This document shows positions 26,976-34,352 of a stretch of DNA of 64,000 bases, in pieces (the first letter of the stretch is position 1; the number at the start of each line of letters is the position of its first letter). The notes under the pieces were generated by a model that did not search any database, had not been told where the DNA came from, and worked only from the letters and a program-made list of their open reading frames with translations. The stretch spans positions 3,175,773 to 3,239,772 of the forward strand of contig NZ_LR594487.1 in the NCBI RefSeq assembly GCF_901686465.1, read 5' to 3'. A program made the position numbers and the translations under genes. This stretch comes from Halorubrum sp. DM2. Its GTDB lineage: Archaea; Halobacteriota; Halobacteria; Halobacteriales; Haloferacaceae.

Positions 26976-27956
26976 ATGACCCGCGAATTGACCGAGATCA
27001 CGGTCGTCGGAGGAGACAAGACCGGACTCATCGCGCGGGTCACCTCCCTGCTGTTCGAGCGGGGAATCAACATCGAGGACTTAGATCAGGCGGTCCGCGA
27101 GGGCGTCTTCCGCATGACGACCCGCGTCGACACCGCGGAGATGGAGACTTCCCGCGGGGAGCTCCGCCGCGCGCTCGCCGAACTGGGCCGCGAACTCGAC
27201 GTGGACATCCAGGTCCGGTTCCCGAGCGACCGCGACGCGCGCCGAATCGCGTTGCTGGTCACGAAGGAGACCCACGCGCCCGAGGTGCTGCTGGAGGCGG
27301 AGGCCAACGGTGACCTCGCCGACGACGGCGAGGAGGCCGAGATCCCGGTCGTCATCGGCAACCGCGGCGACCTCCGGTCGCTCGCGGAGCGCTACGACAA
27401 GCCCTTCTACGACGTGGGCGACGGCAACGGGAACACCGACGAGGAGCGCCTGCTCGACCTGCTGGCCGAGTACGACGTGGACCTGATCGCTTTGGCCCGC
27501 TACATGCGTATCCTCTCGCCCGAGGTCGTCTTCCGGTACGAGGGCCGGATCATCAACGTCCACCCCTCGCTGCTGCCGGCGTTCCCCGGCGCGGAGGCGT
27601 ACCGGCAGGCGAAGGACGCGGGCGTCCGCATCGCGGGCGTCACCGCCCACTACGTCACCACCGACCTCGATCAGGGGCCGGTGATCGCCCAGCGCGCCTT
27701 CGACGTGCCGCCGAATGCCGACGTCGCCGAGATCAAGCGGCGCGGGCAGCCGCTGGAGGCCGACGTGCTGCTCGACGCGGTCCGGCTCCACCTCGCGGAC
27801 GCCATCGCGGTCCACCGGGGAACCGTCCACGTCCGCGAGGACATCGACGTCGACGCGCGGCTCGGGCTGAGCGAGGCCGCCGTCGAGGCGAACCCCGACG
27901 AGCCGGTCGACGGGGAGCCGCTCAGTCGGTCCCGGCCGTCGCCGTCGGACGACTGA
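26976..27956 (+). CDS. purU: Formyltetrahydrofolate deformylase
   Basis: 326 residues from ATG 26976. N-terminal ACT domain (ITVVGGDKTGLIARVTSLLFERGINIEDLDQ within residues 7-40) joined to a formyltransferase-fold domain with VVIGNRGDLRSLAERYDKPFY, ALARYMRILSPE, the catalytic NVHPSLLPAFPGA (His) and HYVTTDLDQGPVI (Asp). It hydrolyses 10-formyl-THF to formate and THF, which can feed a PurT-type formate step. The C-terminal tail after about residue 295 is a haloarchaeal extension. It is divergent from purS, so purine genes face away from one intergenic region of 180 nt. Confidence 0.93.
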   Translation: MTRELTEITVVGGDKTGLIARVTSLLFERGINIEDLDQAVREGVFRMTTRVDTAEMETSRGELRRALAELGRELDVDIQVRFPSDRDARRIALLVTKETHAPEVLLEAEANGDLADDGEEAEIPVVIGNRGDLRSLAERYDKPFYDVGDGNGNTDEERLLDLLAEYDVDLIALARYMRILSPEVVFRYEGRIINVHPSLLPAFPGAEAYRQAKDAGVRIAGVTAHYVTTDLDQGPVIAQRAFDVPPNADVAEIKRRGQPLEADVLLDAVRLHLADAIAVHRGTVHVREDIDVDARLGLSEAAVEANPDEPVDGEPLSRSRPSPSDD

Positions 27957-28017
27957 GCGTCGGTCTCGGCCGCGCTATCGACTACTTTTAATTGACCGCG
28001 ACCGCAACGTTGGACCG

Positions 28018-28206
28018 ATGACCGAGCGCCGCGGGCGGAGGGAGTTCCTCGCGGACACCGCCGGGGTGGTCCGCAGTGACGAGCGGCTGGTCCTGCTGTT
28101 CCTCCTGTTGCTGTCGGTGGCGGGGCTGGCGGTGTTCCTCCACTACACGACGCTGATCTTGGAGGGACTCCCCGATCCGCTCCCGACCGAGCCGATCGGG
28201 CCGTGA
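28018..28206 (+). CDS. Small single-span membrane protein
   Basis: 62 residues. A charged start (TERRGRREFLADTAG) leads into one strong hydrophobic segment LVLLFLLLLSVAGLAVFLHY (about residues 25-44), then a short Pro-rich tail DPLPTEPIGP. A TATA-like TTTTAATT about 25-30 nt before the ATG supports expression. Convergent with the methyltransferase at the end of the pterin-like operon. No family recognised; it could be a small membrane adaptor. Confidence 0.6.
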   Translation: MTERRGRREFLADTAGVVRSDERLVLLFLLLLSVAGLAVFLHYTTLILEGLPDPLPTEPIGP

Positions 28207-28268
28207 TCCGCGAACTCGACCGGGGCGCGCGACACAGCGGTGACTGCGACGCGCTCGCAGTTCCGGTG

Positions 28269-29042
28269 TCACTCCAGTTCGACTAGCAGGTCTCGGTTCG
28301 CCGCCTCGTAGCGCAGCCGCTCCGATCGGAGCGACTCACGCCGGCGGTCCGCCCAGTCGCTCGCGTCGAAGTCGGTCTCGTCGACCGCGCCCTCGACCGT
28401 GTCGAGCAGGTGCGCGAGGACCGTCCGCTCGCCCGCCTCGTACGGCGGTTCGATCGTCCACGGCGACGGTCCCTCGGCGATCACGGTCGCCGCGCGAGCC
28501 AGCGCCGCCGCGCCGTCCGGACCGCCGGGCCGGAACTCCCGCATGTGGCGGTGATACCGGTCGAGGACGGCGTCGTCGTCCGTATCGGGGGGCGCGAAGC
28601 GCGTCTCGCCGTCGTAGGTGATCGGCGCGTACGCGACGGGAGCGACCGCGGCGAGGGCGTCGACCGCGGGGGCGGCGTCGACCACGTCGAAGAACGCGCA
28701 GCCGACGACCGCGTCGAACCGTCGGCCCGCGGCCGCCGCGTCGCGCGCGAAATCGAACGCGTCGGCGACGCGGTACTCGACGTCGACGCCGCCGACCGCG
28801 TCGCCGACCCGCGCCTCGCCCGCGGCGAGCGCCTCCTCGTGGGCGTCGACGGCGACCCACCGGCCGCCCTCGATCACGTCCCACTCGGCGAGGCGCTCGA
28901 CCATCGTCGCCGTGCCGGCACCGACCTCCAGTATCTCCGGCTCCGGCGGAAGCTCGGCGGCGAACCGGTCGAGGACCGTGCGGTTCAGCGAGCGGTCGTC
29001 GAGCGCGCGCTTCGCGTCGAGGTACGCGGCGTGGTCGGTCAC
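28269..29042 (-). CDS. Class I SAM-dependent methyltransferase (pterin-like operon)
   Basis: 257 residues from GTG 29042, overlapping the preceding glycosyltransferase stop by 4 nt. Motif I EILEVGAGTATMVERL (about residues 36-51) binds SAM; VAVDAHEEAL is the motif II acid end; YRVADAFDFARDA and FDAVVGCAFFDVVD complete the fold. It lacks clear markers of DNA or RNA methyltransferases, so a small-molecule or glycan acceptor is likely. Last gene of a four-gene operon with a dehydrogenase, a PTPS homologue and a GT4 enzyme. Confidence 0.82.
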   Translation of the reverse strand: MTDHAAYLDAKRALDDRSLNRTVLDRFAAELPPEPEILEVGAGTATMVERLAEWDVIEGGRWVAVDAHEEALAAGEARVGDAVGGVDVEYRVADAFDFARDAAAAGRRFDAVVGCAFFDVVDAAPAVDALAAVAPVAYAPITYDGETRFAPPDTDDDAVLDRYHRHMREFRPGGPDGAAALARAATVIAEGPSPWTIEPPYEAGERTVLAHLLDTVEGAVDETDFDASDWADRRRESLRSERLRYEAANRDLLVELE

Positions 29043-30211
29043 GCGCTATCACCCCGGGTCCTCTCATCCGCAGCTGTCTTCCCGTCCGCGATCGCCCCGC
29101 TTCCCGCCTCCGCCGCCAGAAAATCGACCGCGCGGTCGAGCGTCTGTGGCCACCCCGGCCGCGCCTCGTAGTCGCGGCGCGCGGCGACGCCCATCTCGGC
29201 CAGCCGGTCGCGGTCGTCGAGGTCCCGGAGCGCCCGGGCGACGGCTCGCGGGTCGTCGGGCGAGACGAGGACCCCGGACTCGCCGTCGCGGACGAACTCG
29301 CCGGCCCCGCCCGCGGTCGTCGCCAGCGGGACGCAGCCGAACCCCATCGCCTCCAGGTACACCATCCCGAACGGCTCGTACCGCGAGGGGACTGCCAAGA
29401 CGTGGCTCTCGCGGAGCCGCGCCGCGACCGCCTCGTCGTCGAGTCGGCCGACGAAGCTGACCCGGTCGTCGACTCCGGCCGCGGCGATCGCGCGCTCGAC
29501 GGTCTCGACGTACTCCGGCGCGACGGTCCGGTCGCCGACGACGGTCAGCCGCCAGTCGACCGCATCTCGATCCAGCCGAGCGACGCCGTCGACGAGCGTG
29601 TCCAGCCCCTTTCGGGAGACGACATTCCCGAGGAACGTCACCTCCAGCGGCCCGGAGCCCGCCCGCTCCCGGATATCGGACTCGGAGACCACCGGGTCAA
29701 ACCGGTCGCCGGCGGGCGGCGCGACCATGTTCCGGTCCGGGCCGCCGAGTCCGGCCGCGTCCCGCCGGGTCGTCTCGGCGTTGTACACCGCGGCGTCGAC
29801 CCCCCGGAGGAAGCGGCGCTCGACCGCCGCGACCCCTCGGCGGGCGAGTTCGGTGCGCACCCGGCCGGCCGCGTCTGTTCCCGCCGCCCCCTGAGCCGCC
29901 CGCGCACGCCAAGCGATCATGTGGACGAGAGCGACGGTCGGCGCGTCGAGCGAGCGGTTAGCGAGCAGCACGGACGGGTGCGCTAGCCCGTCCTCGACGA
30001 CGACGTCGAACCCCGAGAGCCGGTCCGTGAGCCGGCGGGCGCGGAGGTTCGGCGCGAGGCGCTCCCGGTAGGAGCCTCGGGGAAGCGAGACCACCTCGAC
30101 CGCGTGGCCCCGCTCGCGGATGCGGTCGCGGAGCCGGCGGTCGTAGTAGAAGCCGCCGGACTCGGCGTCGATGTCGCCGGCGAGCACGAGGGCGACGCGC
30201 ATCCTCGTCAC
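29039..30211 (-). CDS. Glycosyltransferase family 4 (pterin-like operon)
   Basis: 390 residues from GTG 30211, which overlaps the PTPS stop as GTGA; an ATG 9 nt later is possible. GT-B fold: MRVALVLAGDIDAESGGFYYDRR at the acceptor side, VTFLGNVVSRKGLDTLVDGV opening the donor domain, and VPSRYEPFGMVYLEAMGFG with the E-x7-E pair near residue 295. Unlike the island GT4 genes it has normal GC-rich composition. Being locked between a PTPS homologue and a methyltransferase, it may glycosylate a pterin or a related small molecule rather than a surface glycan. Confidence 0.86.
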   Translation of the reverse strand: MTRMRVALVLAGDIDAESGGFYYDRRLRDRIRERGHAVEVVSLPRGSYRERLAPNLRARRLTDRLSGFDVVVEDGLAHPSVLLANRSLDAPTVALVHMIAWRARAAQGAAGTDAAGRVRTELARRGVAAVERRFLRGVDAAVYNAETTRRDAAGLGGPDRNMVAPPAGDRFDPVVSESDIRERAGSGPLEVTFLGNVVSRKGLDTLVDGVARLDRDAVDWRLTVVGDRTVAPEYVETVERAIAAAGVDDRVSFVGRLDDEAVAARLRESHVLAVPSRYEPFGMVYLEAMGFGCVPLATTAGGAGEFVRDGESGVLVSPDDPRAVARALRDLDDRDRLAEMGVAARRDYEARPGWPQTLDRAVDFLAAEAGSGAIADGKTAADERTRGDSA

Positions 30212-30579
30212 TCCAGCGCGCCCGTGTACGAGACGCGCGCGACGTCGTCCTCGTGGACGGTCACGGTCAGTTCGGTCGCGGCGGGGGCGTCGACGCCGGC
30301 GAGCGCGTCGAACAGCGCCCGGGCCAGCCGCTCGGCGCTCGGGTTTCCGTCGAGGCGGTCGTTGAGCGTCTCGTCGCGGTACCGGTCGGCGGCGGCCCGC
30401 AGCGCCTCGCGAGCGAGGTCGATGTCGAGCAGGTAGCCATACTCGCCGAGTTCGGGGCCGCTGAACGTCGCCTCCGCGGTGAAGGCGTGCGAATGGAGGG
30501 TCGCCTCGTCGGCCGGCGGGTTCGGGACGGTGAGGAAGTGCTGTGCGACGAACGACTCGGTGACGGTCAGTTCGTACAT
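30208..30579 (-). CDS. 6-pyruvoyl-tetrahydropterin synthase/QueD family, Cys-less variant
   Basis: 123 residues, full length for the family. Zinc-binding histidines are visible as His14 (AQHF) and His29/His31 (LHSH). The catalytic Cys of the usual CxxxHGH motif is Glu25 here (E-A-T-L-H-S-H), a replacement known from PTPS-III enzymes, which cleave dihydroneopterin triphosphate to 6-hydroxymethyl-dihydropterin instead of a 6-pyruvoyl or 6-carboxy product. So it is unlikely to be the queuosine/archaeosine QueD. It overlaps the dehydrogenase by 13 nt and the GT4 by 4 nt. Confidence 0.8.
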   Translation of the reverse strand: MYELTVTESFVAQHFLTVPNPPADEATLHSHAFTAEATFSGPELGEYGYLLDIDLAREALRAAADRYRDETLNDRLDGNPSAERLARALFDALAGVDAPAATELTVTVHEDDVARVSYTGALE

Positions 30580-31625
30580 GGGTAGGTGAACAGGATCTGG
30601 CGGGTGGCGTCTCGCTCGTCCGCGAGCCGGCGGTACGCGCTCGGCGCGTCGGCGACGGGGACGCGGTCGGTGACGAGCCGGTCCGTGACGTCGAGGTCGT
30701 CGTTGAGCCGCCGGAGTTCGCGCCAGGCGGTCTCGCGGCGGCGCTCGCGGTCCCAGCGCCCGCGGAGTTCAGGCGCGATGGTGCTGACTTGGCTGCTCCG
30801 AACGGTCACCCGCCCGCGGTGGAAGTGGTCGCCGAAGCCGAGGTCGGCGCGCTTGGTCCCGTACCACGACCCGACGACGACGCGGCCGTCGAACCGGGTG
30901 GTCTCGACCGCCGTCTCCAGCGTCTCCGGCCGGCCGGACACCTCGACGGCGAGGTCGACGCCGTCGGTGTGCTCGCGGACCGCGTCGACGACGCCCGCCC
31001 GCCCGTCGTGTCGGCTCGGGTCGACGACCGCGTCCGCGCCGAACTCGGCCGCGAGCGACCGTCGATCTTCTCTCGGTTCGACCGCGACGACGGTCTCAGC
31101 GCCGCTCCGCGCCAGCAGCGCGGTCGTGAGCAGTCCGACGACGCCCTCGCCGAACACCGCGACGCGCTCGCCGATCCGGGGGGCGGCATCGAGCGTCAGG
31201 CTGACCGCGGTCTCCGCGTTCGCGAACAGCGTCGCGGTCTCCGGGCCGACCCCGTCGGGAACGGGATAGAGTGCGTCCGGCGAGACCGCGAACCGGCTCT
31301 CGTGGGGGTTGAACGCGAAGACGGTCCGGTCGCGCCACGCCGGGTCGACGGCGTCGCCGACGGCTGTCACCCGTCCGACCGCCGCGTATCCGTACCGGAG
31401 CGGGTACGAGAGGTCGCCGTCGAGGGACGGCAGCTCCTCGTCCGCGACCGTGTCCGGGTCGAGTTCGCCGCGGTACGCGAGCAGTTCCGACCCCGCGCTG
31501 ACCGCCGAGACCGTCGCCTCGACGACCACCTCGTCGGGGGCGGGGACGGGGTCGTCGATGGCGACCACGTCGACGCGCTCCGGGCCGACGAACTCTACCG
31601 CGCGTCCGGTGTCGCCACCGCTCAC
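30567..31625 (-). CDS. Zinc-binding-type alcohol dehydrogenase (MDR), first gene of pterin-like operon
   Basis: 352 residues from GTG 31625. MDR superfamily: Gly-rich cofactor motif RVAVFGEGVVGLLTTALL near residue 155, SGRPETLETAV, and RVVVGSWYG. The catalytic zinc ligands of classical ADHs are not obvious in the N-terminal part, and the structural four-Cys loop is absent, so the chemistry may be non-standard. The ending VSTIAPELRGRWDRERR is a feature I associate with bacterial MDR genes found beside PTPS homologues (recollection). It likely oxidises or reduces the side chain of a pterin-like intermediate. Preceded by 147 nt without a gene. Confidence 0.78.
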   Translation of the reverse strand: MSGGDTGRAVEFVGPERVDVVAIDDPVPAPDEVVVEATVSAVSAGSELLAYRGELDPDTVADEELPSLDGDLSYPLRYGYAAVGRVTAVGDAVDPAWRDRTVFAFNPHESRFAVSPDALYPVPDGVGPETATLFANAETAVSLTLDAAPRIGERVAVFGEGVVGLLTTALLARSGAETVVAVEPREDRRSLAAEFGADAVVDPSRHDGRAGVVDAVREHTDGVDLAVEVSGRPETLETAVETTRFDGRVVVGSWYGTKRADLGFGDHFHRGRVTVRSSQVSTIAPELRGRWDRERRRETAWRELRRLNDDLDVTDRLVTDRVPVADAPSAYRRLADERDATRQILFTYPCTN

Positions 31626-31772
31626 GGGGACTCACCCGTCCGCGACCGACGACTGAGACGGTGTGGCATTACCGATCGCACGGACCGGTCAATCATAAAG
31701 CCCCCGCGAAGCCGAACCCGGGTGCGGCGAGGGGGTACAAATAAACCGAGCGAGGCCGTGTTTCACGTGTTC

Positions 31773-32153
31773 ATGTCACACTCCGAAGCCGGCGTCGACA
31801 CCGAATCGCTGACCCCCCTCCACTGGATCGGGATCGTCGCCGCCACCGTGTCCGGGATCGTACACGTCGTTCTTGGGGTACAGGTCGGGGGAGCGTTGGG
31901 TATCTCCTTTTTCGTCGCGACCCTAGGCTTCGGCGCGGGCGTGACGGCGATAATCGCCGGGTACCGTCGCCGGCTGACGTACGCGCTCGGAATCCCGTTC
32001 ACCGGCGGACAGATCGTCTTATGGTACGTCATCAACTTCGTCACCGGGACGTACTCGTTCCCGGCCGACATCGGAACGTACGGTGCTGTCGACAAGATCG
32101 CGCAAATCGTGTTGATCGTCGTCCTCGCGGTCCTGTTGTACCGGGAGTCCTGA
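31773..32153 (+). CDS. Four-helix haloarchaeal membrane protein
   Basis: 126 residues from ATG 31773. Four hydrophobic segments: WIGIVAATVSGIVHVVLGVQ, GISFFVATLGFGAGVTAIIA, LGIPFTGGQIVLWYVINFV and IVLIVVLAVLLY. The first helix, with IVHVVLG, resembles small haloarchaeal membrane proteins of unknown function. An A-rich TATA-like ACAAATAA about 30 nt before the start fits a promoter. Divergent from the pterin-like operon. The frame extends far upstream across the dehydrogenase gene, but that part is a shadow. No function assigned. Confidence 0.72.
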   Translation: MSHSEAGVDTESLTPLHWIGIVAATVSGIVHVVLGVQVGGALGISFFVATLGFGAGVTAIIAGYRRRLTYALGIPFTGGQIVLWYVINFVTGTYSFPADIGTYGAVDKIAQIVLIVVLAVLLYRES

Positions 32154-32389
32154 GATCGGGGTCCGCTCACGGCGCGACGGCCGGGCGGCCGCCCGCGACG
32201 TGAGAACCGAGAAACCGAACGTCTCCCTTCCGTTCGCGAACCGTTGAGATTCTGACCGTTCCACTGCCGGTACCCGGAGCCTCGGTACCGTGTGGCCCGC
32301 GGCCGCGAGCCGTGGTACCACACGTGTTGTGTGACGGGACGCGCACAGCCGCCGTCCGCTTATGTTCCCGACTACGGTACTGAAACGCG

Positions 32390-33496
32390 ATGGCCGACGA
32401 CCCGCTTTTCGACGAGTTCGAACTGAACGGACACGCTCTCGACAACCGCGTCGGTCTCGCGCCGATGACGCGGACGAGCGCGACCGACGAGGGGCACCCG
32501 ACGGACCGGATGGCGCGGTACTACGCCTCCTTCGCCCGCGGCGGCTTCTCGTTCCTCGTCACGGAGGGCGTCCACCCGGACGCGACGCACAGTCAGGGCT
32601 ACCCCAATCAGCCCGGCCTCGCGACCGACGAACAGGCGGCGGCGTGGGAGCCAGTCGTCGACGCCGTCCACGAGGCCGGCAGTCCGATCATCGCCCAGTT
32701 GATGCACGCCGGGGCGCAGGCGCAGGGCAACCGTTACGGGCTCGGTCCCGTCGCCCCGTCCCCGTACCGTCCGCCGGGCGAGATGGCCGAGATGTACGGC
32801 GGTTCGGGCGAGTTCCCCGAGGCGGACGGACTCGACGATGAGGGGCTCGCCGACGTGAAAACGGACTTCGTCGCCGCGGCGGAGCGCGCGCTTGACGCCG
32901 GGTTCGACGGGATCGAGGTCCACGCCGCGAACGGCTACCTCCTCCACGAGTTCGTCGACCCGCTGGTCAACGATCGCGACGACGAGTACGGGGGATCGCC
33001 GGAGAACCGGGCGCGGTTCCCCGCCGAGGTGACGGCGGCCATCGACGAGGCCACGCCCGACGAGTTCGTCGTCGGCGTCCGCGCCTCGCAGGCGGCGGTG
33101 GCCGATCAAGAGCGGGTCTGGCCCGACGGCGAGGCGACCGCCGCCGCGCTGTTCGGCGCGCTCTCCGACGCCGGTGCCGACTACGTCCACGTCACCGGCG
33201 GCGACGCGACCGCGCCCGAGGTGCCGGACACCGACCGGACGCTCGCGGAACTCGCCGCGGACCACGCCGGCGACGACGTCGCCGTGATCGCCAACGGGAG
33301 CCTCGGCGACCCCGAAAACGCCCGAGCCGCGTTGGCCGACGGCTCCGACCTGATCACGCTCGGCACCGGCGCGCTCGCCAACCACGACTGGCCCGACCGG
33401 GTCCGGGCGGGCGAGCCGCTCGACGACCTCGACCCGAGCGTCGTCTTCCAGCCCGACGCCTCGCTCAGCGACGCAGAGATCCCCGGAGACGACTGA
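32390..33496 (+). CDS. NADH:flavin oxidoreductase, Old Yellow Enzyme family
   Basis: 368 residues. FMN-binding TIM barrel: NRVGLAPMTRTSATDEGHPT (Thr and Arg near the flavin), GGFSFLVTEGVH, PIIAQLMHAGAQA with the conserved Gln/His region, FDGIEVHAANGYLLHEFVDP (substrate-binding HAANGYL), and VVGVRASQ. OYE enzymes reduce activated C=C bonds using NAD(P)H. No fused C-terminal FeS or flavin domain, so it is the short OYE type. Physiological substrate unknown. The 236-nt region upstream holds the palindrome GTGGTACCAC at about 32312-32321 and a TTATG element near 32360. Confidence 0.92.
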   Translation: MADDPLFDEFELNGHALDNRVGLAPMTRTSATDEGHPTDRMARYYASFARGGFSFLVTEGVHPDATHSQGYPNQPGLATDEQAAAWEPVVDAVHEAGSPIIAQLMHAGAQAQGNRYGLGPVAPSPYRPPGEMAEMYGGSGEFPEADGLDDEGLADVKTDFVAAAERALDAGFDGIEVHAANGYLLHEFVDPLVNDRDDEYGGSPENRARFPAEVTAAIDEATPDEFVVGVRASQAAVADQERVWPDGEATAAALFGALSDAGADYVHVTGGDATAPEVPDTDRTLAELAADHAGDDVAVIANGSLGDPENARAALADGSDLITLGTGALANHDWPDRVRAGEPLDDLDPSVVFQPDASLSDAEIPGDD

Positions 33497-33559
33497 CGGC
33501 ACCGCGTAGCTCCTCCTTCGGGGAGTCGCAATCCGTTCTGTGGCCTCCTATCAACCGAC

Positions 33560-34351
33560 TCAGCCGCGGTCTCCCCCCGCCGAGACCGGCGGATCGTCGC
33601 GACCCAGCCGCCCCGTCGCGGCGGCCCAGTCGCGGGCGAAGCTTCCGAGCAGGGCCGCGAGCGCGAGCGCCGAGAGCGCGGTGAGCCAGACGGGCAGCCC
33701 GCCCGCGCCGCCGACGCCCGGGAGGAGCGCGAGCGCGACGACGACGAACTGGACGGTGCCGACGAACGGGCGGACCCGACTCGGCGAGAGTTCGTACACC
33801 GGCGCGCCCTTCCGCCTGCGCCGCCACAGCGACGCGGCGTAGGCGTACCAGACCCCGCCGGCGACGAGGTACCACCCGGGGAGTGACCCGAGCGCGACGG
33901 CGACCGCCGCGCCAACGAGGACCGCGAGCGCGTCGGTGGCCCCGTCGAGGCGCGCGCCGAGGACCGTCTCCGCCGTGCGGCGGGCGACCGCGCCGTCGAC
34001 CGCGTCGAGACCGACCGCGCCGGCGAAGAGCGCGACGGGGACCCACGGGGAGGGGGACGGCGCGACGACCGCGCCGGCGAGGACCGCGGCGAGCCAGCCG
34101 CGGAACAGCGTGATCGCGTTCGCCGGACCGAGTTGAGGGTCGAGGTCGTCGCCGCCCGGCGGACGGTTCGCACCGAGGTTCGTCCACGCGTACGCCGTCA
34201 GGTACGTCCCGGGCGCGACCGCGGCGAGGACCCACCCGGCCCCGAGCGGTCGCCACAGCGCGGCGAGACCGAGGAGGCCGAGCGCCGCGACGGCGACGAA
34301 CTGAATGCGGAGGCGGGAAGGCGGCGCTGGGTGCGGCCCGAGTCCGGCCAT
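33560..34351 (-). CDS. CDP-alcohol phosphatidyltransferase family membrane protein
   Basis: 263 residues, about 7 membrane segments. Near residue 98 the catalytic signature reads DAVDGAVARRTAETVLGAR followed by LDGATD, supplying the DG...AR...G...D...D acidic cluster. Such enzymes exchange CMP from a CDP-activated lipid for an alcohol, for instance in archaetidylinositol, archaetidylserine or archaetidylglycerol synthesis. Which headgroup is used cannot be told. Starts 1 nt after the lhr stop on the same strand, so the two are probably cotranscribed, although no functional link is obvious. Confidence 0.85.
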   Translation of the reverse strand: MAGLGPHPAPPSRLRIQFVAVAALGLLGLAALWRPLGAGWVLAAVAPGTYLTAYAWTNLGANRPPGGDDLDPQLGPANAITLFRGWLAAVLAGAVVAPSPSPWVPVALFAGAVGLDAVDGAVARRTAETVLGARLDGATDALAVLVGAAVAVALGSLPGWYLVAGGVWYAYAASLWRRRRKGAPVYELSPSRVRPFVGTVQFVVVALALLPGVGGAGGLPVWLTALSALALAALLGSFARDWAAATGRLGRDDPPVSAGGDRG

Positions 34352-34352
34352 C

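Noticed and set aside
32154-32389. Palindromes near 32275-32335 as a regulator site for the OYE gene
   Set aside because: GTGGTACCAC and ACACGTGT are short and GC-rich DNA gives such matches often; no repeat of them elsewhere in the window.
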